Source of the DNA: Nipponacmea schrenckii
Lineage: Eukaryota > Mollusca > Gastropoda > Lottiidae
Length of the DNA: 64,000 nt
Reading direction: 5' to 3'
Assembly: GCA_030562195.1 (NCBI GenBank)
Contig: CM060200.1
Span: 36,773,468-36,837,467 of the forward strand
In this document: piece after piece, positions 52,915 to 64,000 of the stretch
Numbering within the stretch: position 1 is the first letter of the stretch
Layout of the letters: each line of letters begins with the position of its first letter
Program-made: the position numbers and the translations under genes
Notes under the pieces: model-generated
What the model was told of the DNA's origin: nothing
Database searches by the model: none
The model's input: the letters and a program-made list of their open reading frames with translations, nothing else

Positions 52915-53100
52915 GCAATAAGGGAAATTTTTCCATGACAACGGCAAAAAAACCTTCTTGTTATATTTCCCACTGTCAATGGATCTTAAATGAGCCTGTA
53001 CCACATGCATGGGGACTTGGTTTATTGCCCCATCCGAACAAATAGACGCATTTTCAATGTCAGCCCCTCTGACAACTACGAAAAAATTCCGAGTAATTTT
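52915..53100 (-). mobile_element. SINE remnant (same family as 2.3, 15.2 and 20.1 kb)
   Basis: Read on the minus strand it carries 'gttcggatggggcaataaac', 'aagtcccc', 'taagatccattgacagt' and 'ggaaaaatttcccttattgc' in the same order as the other copies. The head is not recognisable. Boundaries are approximate. Confidence 0.55.
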
Positions 53101-53104
53101 TAGT

Positions 53105-56100
53105 CTGTTTTATGTATGTGCATTGAAACTTAACTTTTAAAAAGGTATGCTACATTTTTTCGTTCCATTTGACCGAATAAACGGTTATTAATTGAGTTTG
53201 ACATTAATTCACACTATCTAAAATTGCTCAGTCAATGGAAGATGAATAAAATAATTTTGGGTAAATTGATGCTATTCATAAGGGTAAATTGGGTGAATTG
53301 GTATATTTTCTTGACTTTCGTGTGACACAGATTAGTTTCTGAATTGGATAAAGAATATGAAATATGAAGTGGATAATTGCCCTGAGGCATGATTAAAATA
53401 TAGCAGATAAAGAATCTACTAAGAGTAGTTTTTATCACTTAGAAATCAAAGGATCAGACCCTGGACAAAAGAAAACCCGTCTCTTTTCGATTTTGTCCAC
53501 CATTTCGAATTGGTCAACAGATTTTGGAGTATGAAGGAAATGGGTCACGGAAAGTAAATGGGTCAGTTTGTTATCTTTCTGGGTCAATTTGGCTATTTTT
53601 GTTTACCCACCATTAACATGTAGTGGTTGAATTGATAGACTCATGATCTTGGTAAAAATAAAAAGGGCAAGATGGTTTATGGCCACTATTATTTAAATAT
53701 CAACACAAATATTTTGACTAATGAGCATGTAATATATCATCGAAGTTTCCTTACACACTCAATCTTGAAACCTCATTCTCAACCATTTATATATAGTCTT
53801 TGATATTGAGTTAGTTCCCTTAGTGTACGTTACATTCCCTATTTCAGTTTCTTTTAGGTTGCTAACTAAAAGAATAACTCTTTATCCCCATCCTGGTTCC
53901 ATTAGATTAGATTAAATATTGTGGCGGGTGTCGTCAGCGCGACAAGGATGCTTCTATCATAATACAAGTGGTGTTGCATTTTACGCGGGGCATTTCTTAG
54001 AATCAAGACCAATGTAGCTTCTCTTTCCTGCATCCTACAGTGGTTATGGATTTGTTCATTTCAGGACTCTGGCTGAATACCATGAGCAGAGAGTTAAGGG
54101 AAGTCTTAATTATAATAACATGTTGCTTTGTAAATGAAATGTGTAGACATTTGTGAGAGAAGAGCTCTTTGACAGCTCAATACAATATTTGAACAACATT
54201 TTTCTCATTGTCCAAATTTAAGATTCACACCGATTTTACTCAAAATCTCCAAAGAAAAAGAATTGAATGCAGATAATGGCGAGTTATTTACCAAGCATCT
54301 TTTATCTTTTCTCCTTTGTCCATTATTTGACATTTCTCGAACGTTTACATGTCCTCGTTTGATTTAAACACAATAATAGAGTAGAATTGGACTCATTTTT
54401 TGTGTACATTGTCAGACACGGATAAGGATGTTGCAGCCATAAACTTTCTTTTTTGAGCGAATTCTTATAGTCGTAGATGACATAGAGCAAGCAGTTTCTC
54501 ATAACATCCTGACCTACCAAATGATTTGCTTCAAAGTTACGTACACTTAGATTGTTTTTACGGAGCAGTGTGGCGTGATTTTTTTCTTTTGCCCTAGATT
54601 TGCCTAATGAAGCACGGATGTCAATACTCTGAGGTCTATTTCGATTTCTAATTATCGGAGAATCTTTGACGAGTACAAGGTATAAAAGTGAAAGGACTTA
54701 GATTTATTGTTCCATCCAAAATACCTTTCTCTTCATAGATACCATAACTTAAAATATAGAATCACAAAATTCTATTTCAATAATGTTTACAGTGTCTTTT
54801 ACTGTCCGTAAAGAAGATTAGAGTCGTAAATAGCTGGAACATGTAACAGACCTATAGAGATTGATTAAAATAAGTAATATTAAAATGCACGCAATCTTGT
54901 CAATAAGCTTACAGAACCTCACGTGAATAGACTTCACGTTCAATGGTAAGTGCGTGTTGAAGTTTTGAAGGTCAACAGAAATAGAGTTTGATTCATCACG
55001 TGGTACATTTACAATACTTAATCATCATTGTCAAATTTGTACGTAATTGTGATTTACAGAAAAATCGATAATTATCTCCAAGATTGCCTCTGTAATTTTA
55101 GGGTTTTTAAGCGATTCAAATCTGAATTATGTCTTCAATTAAGACAAATTTATATTACTCATAATGTTCATTAGATGCAGCACGTTTTTCGCCAATATGT
55201 TTGATGCTTATGCTTTGAAATTCGACCCCTTTTCCGATATATTCCGAAATATACGACTTAATGTCGCATGCTTTAAAAAAATAGTGATGGTAAAATATAA
55301 CATTTAAGAATATACATTTAAGATGTTAGTCGTAAATGTTGTTGACCACCATGAAGATATTATTCAGGTTTTGCGACATTAATCATCCCAAACTTCGTCA
55401 ATCTGGGCCTTACTGAATTTAAGGACACCATCAAAGGCAACAGTTTTAATGATTGCCTTTTACGATTCTTGATAAAGGCAGATATAGATAATATAACTAT
55501 CATACATGGTTGATCATGGCTGTATAAAACACTGTATTATTGCGTACCAAAATCATAAAACAAGATTTACTTCCAAAGCAAGCATAGGTTAATTGAGTCC
55601 AATCAAGGACTAGTTCAAACCACTAATGTTTTTTATTCATTTTTAAAGCTAGTTTTTTTTTTAGAAATTGTCATTTGTATTTCTAAATTGGTTAACCAGA
55701 GCATATGGACGAAAATGAAAAGCGTTGAGAATAACTTTTTCATAAATTGACGAACTGAATCCGAAGCCTCATAGTAAAGCGATCGTATCTCGGTTGTTTT
55801 CCATAACGTTGTTTTTCTATGACACATTCAGAATCTCGGATACAGTAAGAAACATAACAGCATTCAAAAACGATATATAAACACGAAATGAACATTTAAA
55901 ATAAACTCTAAGCTTGTTTCACACTTGTCAGGACCACAGATATCTGGTAATCTTTCTAATAGAGTCAACAACAAGAATATTTTATAGAACTGGTCAATCA
56001 ATAAAAATCCACCTTATGAAACCAATTCGTATTTCATAATTCACCAGGACAGCTGTAGGTTATCACATAATATAACCTTGTAGATATATACCTGAAAATA

Positions 56101-56245
56101 ATTCAATATGCCTCTTGTACTTTGACAAGGTTAAGATTTCTATAATCATAGTTCTTCTACTTAGGAAAATATATTCTATATTTTAATCAATAAATATCTG
56201 CTAATTAGATTATAAAGATGAATTATTTTCTAATTATCCAAGGTC
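53105..56245. other. intergenic DNA, no gene recognised
   Basis: No frame longer than about 68 codons and no recognised structure. Confidence 0.5.
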
Positions 56246-56249
56246 GTGC

Positions 56250-58280
56250 TTCAACAAGATATTTTGAGCTATAATAACAAGGAATAGTGAGCAATAACAA
56301 GATATGGTGGGCTCTAATAACAAGGAATGGTGAGCAATAACATATGGTCAGCATTAACAAGATATGGTGGGCATTAACAAGATATGGTCAGCATTAACAA
56401 GATATGGTGGACTAGAAGAAGATATGGTGAACTTAATAATAATAATAATAATATAAATAATAATAATAAAATAATAATAATAATAATAATATATATATAT
56501 AACTCTTTATTTTACATGGGTCAGAATTAGGCCCAATACACAAGGACATGGTGAGCTATAACAAGATATTGTGAGCTATAACAAGATATGATAGGCTATA
56601 ACAAGATATGGTTGACTATAACAAGATATGGTGAGCTATAACAAGATATTGTGAGCTATAACAAGATATGGTGAGCTATAACAGGATAAGGTGGACTATA
56701 ACAAGATATGGTGAGCTATAACAAGATATGGAGGGCTTTAACAAGATAAGATGGATGATAACAAGAAATGGTGAACTATAACAAGATATGGTGAGCTATA
56801 ATAAGATATGGTGGGCTATAACAATATATGGTGAGCTATTACAAGTTATGGTGGGCTATAACAAGATATTGTGGGCTATAAGAAGATATTGTGGGCTATA
56901 AGAAGATATTGTGAGTTATAAGAAGATATGGTGGGCTATAACAAGATATGGTTGACTATAACAAGATATGGTGAGCTATAACAAGATATTGTGAGCTATA
57001 ACAAGATATGGTGAGCTATAACAAGATATTGTGAGCTATAACAAGATATGGTGAGCTATAACAAGATATTGTGAGCTATAACACGATATGGTGAGTTATA
57101 ACAAGATATGGTGAGCTATAACAAGGTATGGAGAGCTATGACAAGATATTGTGGGCTATAACAAGATATGGTGAGCTATAACAAGATATGGTGGACAATA
57201 ACAAGATATTGTGGGCTATAACAAGATATGGTGAGCTATAACAAGATATGGTGGACTATAACAAGATATGGTGAGCTATCACAAGATATGGTGAGCAATA
57301 ACAAGCTATGGTGGACTATAACAAGATATGGAGAGCTTTAACAAGATATGGTGAACTTTAACAAGATATTGTGGGCTATAACAATATATGGTGAGCTATT
57401 ACAAGATATGGTGAGCTATGACAAGATATTGTGGGCTATAAGAAGATATTGTAAGCTATAAGAAGATATTGTGAGCTATAACAAGATATGGTGAGCTATA
57501 ACAAGATATGGTGAGCTATAACAAGATATTATTGTGGGCTATAACAAGATATGGTGAGCTATAACAAGATATGGTGTACTATAACAAGATATGGTGAGCT
57601 ATAACAAGATATTGTGGGCTATAACAAGATATGGTGAGCTATAACAAGATATGGTGAGCTATTACAAGTTATGGTGGGCTATAACAGGATAATTTATGGT
57701 GATCTATAAAAAGATATGGTGAGCTATAACAAGATATGGTGAGCTATAACAAGCTATTATTGTGGGCTATAACAAGATATGGTGAGCTATAACAGGATAT
57801 GGTGGACTATAACAAGATATGGTGAGCTATAACAAGATATTGTGGGCTATAACAAGATATTCTGAGCTATATAACAAGATATGGTGGGCTATAACAAGAT
57901 ATGAAGGGCTTTAACAAGATATGAAGGGCTTTAACAAGATATGGTGGGCTATAATTAGATATGGTGAGCTAAAACAAGAGATGGTGAGCTATAACAAGAT
58001 ATTGTGGGCTATAACAGGATATGATGGGCTGTAACAAGATATGGTGAGCTATAACAAGATATTGTGGGCTATAACAGGATATGCTGGAAACAAGATATTG
58101 TGAGCTATAACAAGATATGGTGAGCTATAACAAGATATTGTGGGCTATAACAAGATATGGTGGGCTATAACAAGATATTGTGAGCTATAACAAGATATGG
58201 TGGGCTATAACAAGATATTGTGAGCTATAACAAGATATGCTGGGCTATAATAAGATATGGTGAGCTATAACAAGAGATGG
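56250..58280 (+). repeat. 20-bp minisatellite, about 95 copies
   Basis: The unit ACAAGATATGGTGAGCTATA repeats head to tail with an exact 20-bp step through most of 56530-58275. Common variants are TG for GG (gatattgtgag), GGGC for GAGC and GGAC for GAGC. In places G and T variants alternate strictly (about 56980-57080), giving a 40-bp higher-order unit. The left part (56250-56432) is a looser version with 'ggaatggtgagcaataac' and 'ggtcagcattaacaag' variants. Occasional insertions (an extra 'att' near 57530, and bases near 57690 and 57755) shift the phase. Every unit carries TAA and TGA, so it cannot be coding. Confidence 0.95.
56432..56502 (+). repeat. (AAT)n/(AT)n microsatellite inside the minisatellite
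   Basis: About 70 bases of (taa)n ending in (at)n, followed by about 45 bases of unique sequence, separate the loose left part from the regular main array. Confidence 0.9.
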
Positions 58281-58284
58281 CACA

Positions 58285-60205
58285 CTAGAACCTGCTTACC
58301 GAAAAAACTCACCATAATCGTTGACACATAAAGCTCTATGACTTGTCCAGAAGCAGTATTATCATGATGGAATATGATATCGAGTATTTTCTCTTCCTGT
58401 TCAAGATAAAGATCTCTTCATTCATGGTATTTTAAGAATGTAATGTGTAAATTTAATCGGATTATTTGTCAACCTATGCGAGAGAGATTACGATCTTATG
58501 GCCCAGAATTGGATTCAAAGTACGTTACATGTATATCAATTTTAAAAAGATAGACTTTGACTGACTGAACTTATCTTAACTTCGAAGAGAAAAGAAAAAG
58601 AGAAAAGACGATCTCTCCACGAATTTTTTTTAAATGATAAGTATTCACAGTGTATATCGAATTTCGTCAAAATCGCTCGTAATTGTGCTGTGAAAAACAC
58701 ACGTATGTGACTCTGGAAAATATTTCTTTGCGTTTCTTAAAAATTATTGTGCCAAGTTGTTAATGCTATACACATTTTTTCTAGATTTGTGAACACAATC
58801 TTGATACATGTACTGTTTAGATAAGCAATCATCTTTTTCTGCAACAAATTTGAATATCAGATGTATCGTGGATGACTTTTCTATTATCTTATTGATTTAT
58901 ACATTCGTGTTCTGTCGTCATATTCTATACTAAATGAGAATATATTCTAGTTTCAATTAGGACAAGAGGCTGTAAATTGAAGGCATTATGAGAACAAACA
59001 TCCCAGTAAATCTATTGTTGTAAGATCTAACATGAAAAATACTACTAAATCCACAGTCTTACTTATATTTTAACTAAGTAAATTGATGACAGGTAAAGTA
59101 AATATACATTCGATGGAAGTAAAGGTAGATTAATTGACACACAGCTCGGTTGACCTTTTCGATTTCAGTATGAACGAGGAAAAAGAAATACTTTACTCGA
59201 TTGCCACCTTCGAGTCCATGCAAAATCACGTAGAATTGGGTATTTGTGTTATTTTCTCATGTACGTAAATGTTTGTACTAATTGAACTAAAAAACTCATT
59301 GTGGTGTTATCTTCGCTTTGATACATTTAGTAATGTTGTCCTTAGCTTTAATTCATTAGCCGACAGCAATTTACGAGCATAAATTAAACAACCAGCACAA
59401 GACAAGTATCTTGCGTGGAGTATTGAAGGCTAACAAATCATCGGTGCACTGTACAAACGTATTTCTTCCCTATCTTCATGTGGTGGGGCTCGAAGCCTAG
59501 TGTCTACTGATACGATGTCTGCATTCACATTAAGTTTCAAAGACACTTAATTCCAGTCTCAAGATAAATCGTGTGCAATGGGAGGTAACTCTTTAAACAG
59601 AGTTTCGTTTTTTTTAAATTGCGCTACGTACAACTCTTAAATTCTAAGAGACTCAAAACCTCTTTCGCCAACTATAAAGAAAATAACCTCTAAATGAATC
59701 ACAAAGTCCTGATATTCTACTGCCCTGGATAATTACACAAACATTCTGAGCGAAGGTATAGCCTTATTTTAATGGGATCTGAATGTCGAGATTCATGGTC
59801 ATGCTACTAGTATATTGAATTTTTGTACAGAAACCTAGTATTGGCCAGGGTTTTATGTCACATATTGGAAAGTTTTCAACGAGATTTTTGGAAAAAGATA
59901 AAAAGATTGAATTTTGTGAATTAACATGGAAACAGATGACAAATAAATTACTGGACTTTGTCCAAATATGTTTATAGGGTTATTTCCCTTGATTCACTTC
60001 TTTCTGTTTTACTGATAACTACCATCATTGAATTTCGATGCTAAATATGCAAACCATAGCATAATAACGTAGGTTGTAAGAGGACGCACAGTGAACAGCC
60101 CTAAATTCAATTATATATAAGTTGTACCGGTGGACCGCAAGCAAACAAGGTTGGAACTTTCCGTGCAGTCAACACAAATTCTCAAAAATATCCGGTAGGA
60201 AAGAG
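58285..60205. other. intergenic DNA, no gene recognised
   Basis: No supported feature between the minisatellite and the LINE. Confidence 0.5.
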
Positions 60206-61333
60206 AAAACTTTAAAATTTTTGTGATATCCTCAATAACAGATCTCTTATACAACATATAACATCTGCAACACACAATCGTGGTCATATTCTTGATCTGG
60301 TGATAACAAATGATGGTGGACATAAACTTGACAATATCAATGTGAGTGATAAATTAATATCGGATCATTTTCCTGTCATATTTGAAATAAACATTCAGAG
60401 ACCTAAACCAATCCGAAAGACAGTAAGTTTTCGTAAATTCAAATCTCTTAATGTTGATCAATTCAGTACAGAAATTGTGAACTCAAATTTCAATGAAATA
60501 CTCCTTCTTGAAGATGTAAACGAGAAAGTATCACAATACGACTCAAAACTTACACAAATTTTAGATTCTGTTTTACCAATAAAAACCAGGACTATAACAC
60601 TTCGTCCCAACACTCAATGGTTTAACGACAACATTCTTGAAGCTAAACAGGGACGCAACAAGGCTGAGCACCGCTGGAGAAAATCCCAACTTCACGTTGA
60701 CAAAGAAATTTATAAAACACTTAAAAACAAAGTTACTAGATTGATCGATGAAGCTAAAGTTGATTTCTATTCGAACAAGATAGAAAATGGTGACAATAGA
60801 CAAAAGGATTTGTACAAAGTTGTGAACATTCTGTTGAACTATTATAACTCTGATAAAACTATTCTTCCAGATAGTGAATGTGATGATGAAAGACTTGCCA
60901 ATTTATTTTCAGATTTCTTTAAGTCCAAAATTCAGAAAATAAGAATAGATATAAACAATGTTAATGAAACTATTGATTTTAATGCATTTCAGTTTGATTT
61001 TAACAAAAATACTGTCTCTTTAAATAGTTTTGATCAAGTTAATGAGATTACTATCAAGAAGTTAATTATGTCATCAGCTCCAAAGTCATGTTCATTAGAG
61101 ACCCTATTCCCACTACCCTCCTGAAAGATTGCATTGATGATTTAATCCCTGTTATTATCAGTATTATTAATTCCTGCATAGTTACCTCAACTGTTCCTGA
61201 TATTTTCAAATTAGCTTTTGTAACCCCTCTAATAAAGAAGTCCTCACTTGATCCAAACATTTTCAAAAATTACAGACCAGTTTCAAATCTTAGTTTTATA
61301 TCAAAAATACTTGAGAAATGTATAGCCAGTTTA

Positions 61334-61691
61334 GGGTGTTATAAGAGATAATCTCTTATAGAAGCACTGGCCTAGGTCACAAGTAGAGACTACATCACAC
61401 ATCAGTTTGATAAGAAATTGTCTTCTTCTGGAGATTTACACAATTGATTAATTTTCAAAGAGAATTTTTTCAAAGCGATTACTTCAGGGAGGTAAAGGAA
61501 GGGGGTCTAATCTACCACGTACAAGGATATTACTGACATTTTTATTCCTTTTGTAAGCAGTCACTAAACGTTTGGTATATATGTTAGGGAATTCATCCTG
61601 GAGTTCTTTATAAAACCGTTTCACAATCACCACCGCACTTTTGGCTGTAGAATTGTAGGTTGCTACAAAAGGTATAATTTGATTGTCATGC
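61334..61691 (-). mobile_element. 358-bp insertion, Penelope-like element fragment
   Basis: The insertion interrupts the LINE between flanking copies of TTTA (61330-61333 and 61692-61695). Removing the insert and one TTTA rejoins the LINE frame exactly. On the minus strand about 69 codons (61691 down to 61484) read ...PFVATYN..., YKELQDEFP, then AYKRNKNVSNILVRGRL. From memory this resembles the stretch between reverse transcriptase and GIY-YIG nuclease in Penelope-like elements. A 3' non-coding part of about 150 bases follows, ending with a hairpin. The fragment is 5'-truncated and lacks any catalytic motif. The family call is tentative; the insertion itself is clear. Confidence 0.6.
61340..61360. 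other. perfect 10-bp-arm hairpin near the insert end
   Basis: TATAAGAGAT and ATCTCTTATA flank a single A. The hairpin is six bases from the end of the insertion. It may be a terminal structural element of the transposon. Confidence 0.8.
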
Positions 61692-63189
61692 TTTAACAAA
61701 TTTTATCACTGAAAACCTCCTATTTGAACCATTTCAAAGTGCTTACAGAAAATCCCACAGTACCGAGACTGCTCTTACCCGTGTTTTTAATGATATTTTA
61801 ATTGATATTGATAGCAAAAAGTCTGTTCTTTTAATTTTACTTGATTTAAGTGCTGCCTTTGATACGGTAGATATTCCTATTTTATTAAAACGACTGTGCA
61901 ATAGATTTGGTATTTCTGGCAATGCTTTAAGTTTGTTAGAAAGCTATCTTGTAGGTAGAAAACAATGTGTTCTTATTAATGGCAAAACTTCAACAGATTC
62001 AATTTTATCTTTTGGTGTACCTCAAGGCTCAGTTTTAGGTCCAATTTTATTTACCTTGTATACTTCTCCTCTTGGCGACATAGTCAAAAAATATGATCTT
62101 AACTTTCATTTATATGCTGACGATACTCAATTATATATTTCTTTCTGTCCTAATCACCCCACTTCACATCAACTGAGTAAATCACAACTAGAAAGTTGTA
62201 TTACTGAAATCAGATTATGGATGTCAAAAAATTTTCTAAAATTAAACGATGATAAAACTGAATATATGATTTTAGGCTCAAAACATCAACTTAATAAACA
62301 TGCACAATATATAAATATTCCACTTGTAATTGGTGATTGTAGTATAGACTCTTCTCTCTCAGCTCGTAATATTGGTGTGATTATGGATAGTGCTATGGGT
62401 ATGGAAGCTCAGATTAATAATATATGTAAATTATGTTTTTTAAATATCAGAAATATTGGTAAAATTCGCAAATTTTTAACTGTTGATGCCACAAAATCAC
62501 TTGTTAATTCTTTCATCACTTCCAGATTAGATAATTTTAATTCTTTATTAGTTGGTTTACCATCAAAACTTATAGATAAATTACAGAGGGTTCAAAACAC
62601 TGCCGTACGATTGGTGACTCGTTCTAAGAAAACAGATCATATTACACCTATTTTATTGGATTTACATTGGTTACCTCTTAAATATCGAATAGATTTAAAA
62701 TTTTACTTCTTACTTTTAAATGCTTGCACAATTTAGCTCCTGGATACCTCTGTGATTTATTAGAAATGTATTCACCTGGTCGCACACTACGCTCAGGTGA
62801 TAAATTACTTTTAAAGCCAGTTAGTTATAATTTAATATCTTATGGACAACGTTCTTTTAGTTTTCAAGCCCCATATTTATGGAATAAATTACCTTTTAAT
62901 ATAAGATCTTGTACTTCACTATTTTCTTTTAAGAAACAAATAAAGACATATCTTTTTAAACTTGCACTCGATACTTAGTTCTTTTAATATGGCTTCAATT
63001 ATGTCTCAGTGTGTATTAAATTGTAGTTATTTTTATCATTTTTTTTATTTTTTATCATTTTTTTTCAACATTTATTATTTATAATCGTTTAACATTATAT
63101 TGTTTTCTTGTAAAGTGCCTCTGAACACATTTGTGAAAGAGCGCACTATAAATATTTTGTAATAATAATAATAAAATAATAATTATTTA

Positions 63190-64000
63190 AGTCTTCTAGA
63201 GGTTTGGATACCACAAATATCTAATTATCTATTGTATTAGTGATTATTTATGTATTGTGTATATTTTATGACAATATAGATGTAAGACAATTCGTTCATT
63301 ATAGCTTATCGACTATTCAAAACAATATTAACAGGTGTTTTTGCTATCATTAGTGATTTAATAATTAATAACTTCTATTTATCTCCACAGTAAGAATCGC
63401 TGACATTCACACTATTATCATTTAGATTTATCGATTCTAACATCATACTGTGGGAGGTTGGTTAACATTCCGAATTTGCCTTTTAAGCTTGATCCCCTCC
63501 AACAGTTACATATTTTTATAGGGTAAGATTGGGTAGCCCGATCACAGCAATGGAAACAACCAATGGTTTCTTTTTGGATTTGAAAATGAATAAATCTAGA
63601 AACGAAATGTTATTTGTTACTAAGACCAATTTATTTTCTTGTTTTACGGATCCGCCGACCCACATTTTCAGGAAATCCGAAAAAAAAACCAAAATCAGCT
63701 CCGACGAAAAAAAAAAAACTACCTCCATTCCCGATCAAAAAAAAAAAACATCTTTTGATTCAGCGAGTTCAACTTCTGATTTGTTGTAAATTAGAACTAA
63801 AATAATTGTGGATCTAAGCATTTTTTAGTAAATCACTAAAAATTACTCCAAGAAGATCAACAAAAAAGTATTCCCAAAATTACAAAAACCGCTGCTATTT
63901 TGACTTTCGTCCATGAAAGCAATGATAGTCTCGATCACCCAAATGTCACGGATGTTCTGCTAATGCACTCGGACTATGGTTCTTTTTTTGGATTGAAATA
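63190..64000. other. region downstream of the LINE, no gene recognised
   Basis: Contains A-runs at 63680-63760 that create overlapping Lys-rich frames (63516-63805). No gene is supported up to the window edge. Confidence 0.5.

Larger units (their letters stand above)
60300..62978 (+). pseudogene. LINE reverse transcriptase ORF2, broken
   Basis: Reading pieces are 60300-61124, 61088-61351, about 61696-62736 and 62724-62978. Visible RT motifs are NYRPVSNLSF (61269-61298), LDLSAAFDTVD (motif A, about 61839-61871), GVPQGSVLGPILF (motif B, about 62014-62052) and YADD (about 62113-62124, catalytic Asp pair kept). Breaks seen: an extra dinucleotide in 'gaga' at 61097-61100, the 358-bp insertion with its duplicated target (61334-61695), and loss of one base in an A run near 62697. 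The motif residues are intact, so the copy decayed recently relative to many in the window, but it cannot make an active protein. Confidence 0.88.
60215..63188 (+). mobile_element. 5'-truncated L2/CR1-like LINE, with nested insertion
   Basis: A non-LTR retrotransposon remnant. It begins in the last part of the endonuclease domain (HNRGHILDLVIT, about 60273-60308), continues through a linker and a complete set of reverse transcriptase motifs, and ends in the C-terminal region typical of L2/CR1 elements (LHWLPLKYRID, then HNLAPGYL, then a W-N-K-L-P motif). The 3' untranslated part closes with 'gcgcactataaatattttgt' and an (aataat)n tail at about 63160-63188, as is usual for this group. A stop directly upstream of 60215 and unrelated sequence beyond indicate 5' truncation. 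No flanking target duplication was identified. Confidence 0.88.

Noticed and set aside
56250..58280. CRISPR-like array
   Set aside because: The 20-bp units abut directly with no unique spacers, and the setting is an animal genome; it is a minisatellite.
61334..61420. Hammerhead ribozyme at the end of the Penelope-like insert
   Set aside because: A minus-strand CTGATG occurs, but the next core base and the GAAA element with flanking stems do not fit the hammerhead consensus.
61334..61691. Helitron identity for the insert (hairpin followed by CTAA)
   Set aside because: The insert has a 4-bp target duplication, which Helitrons do not create, and the peptide resembles a retroelement protein.
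63516..63805. Lys-rich frames near the window end
   Set aside because: They arise from several A-runs and have no domain or context.

Overview
The window is AT-rich, intron-containing, repeat-laden nuclear DNA of an animal. The proteins (a canonical cytoplasmic-type actin, a Kruppel-like factor with the KLF1/2/4 signature), the L2/CR1-like LINE, the tRNA-derived SINEs and the (t)ccgt-rich 155-bp tandem family fit an invertebrate bilaterian. A lophotrochozoan, probably a mollusc, is my best guess, but that assignment is inference and not proven by anything in the window.

Only two host genes can be supported. On the minus strand, a two-exon actin gene (8593-10277) encodes a complete 375-residue actin. 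It has a TATA-like element and two perfect CArG boxes upstream. On the plus strand, a KLF1/2/4-type zinc-finger gene has its coding 3' exon at 41450-42670 and two possible first coding exons, 40467-40556 and 41273-41326. Both end in a good GT donor and both join the shared exon in frame, so two N-termini are predicted. About 30 kb of DNA without a recognisable gene separates the two genes, and 18 kb follow the KLF gene without another host gene.

The rest is repeat landscape. From left to right: SINE remnant (2.3-2.6 kb); a MITE with ~85-bp inverted repeats (7.27-7.53 kb); a MITE with four internal CACC/GGTG palindromes (12.13-12.39 kb); a TTAA-flanked piggyBac-like MITE (12.73-13.07 kb); SINE copies (15.2, 17.6, 20.1 kb); a degenerate ~155-bp tandem array (18.3-19.45 kb); a 1.13-kb element with 11-bp terminal inverted repeats and four CCGGAAGT motifs (23.77-24.89 kb); a 150-bp direct duplication (29.7/30.1 kb); a 60-65-bp AT-rich tandem array (46.8-47.4 kb); a ~110-bp duplication (49.3/49.6 kb); a tRNA-derived SINE (50.25-50.54 kb); another SINE remnant (52.9-53.1 kb); a 2-kb, 20-bp-unit minisatellite (56.25-58.28 kb).

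At 60.2-63.2 kb lies a 5'-truncated, frameshifted L2/CR1-like LINE. A 358-bp fragment inserted in the opposite orientation splits it, and its protein resembles part of a Penelope-like element. The insert is flanked by a 4-bp TTTA duplication. I found no CRISPR array, operon, rRNA or intact tRNA gene. The two most informative unexpected signals are the alternative KLF first exon and the nested insertion with its hairpin terminus.
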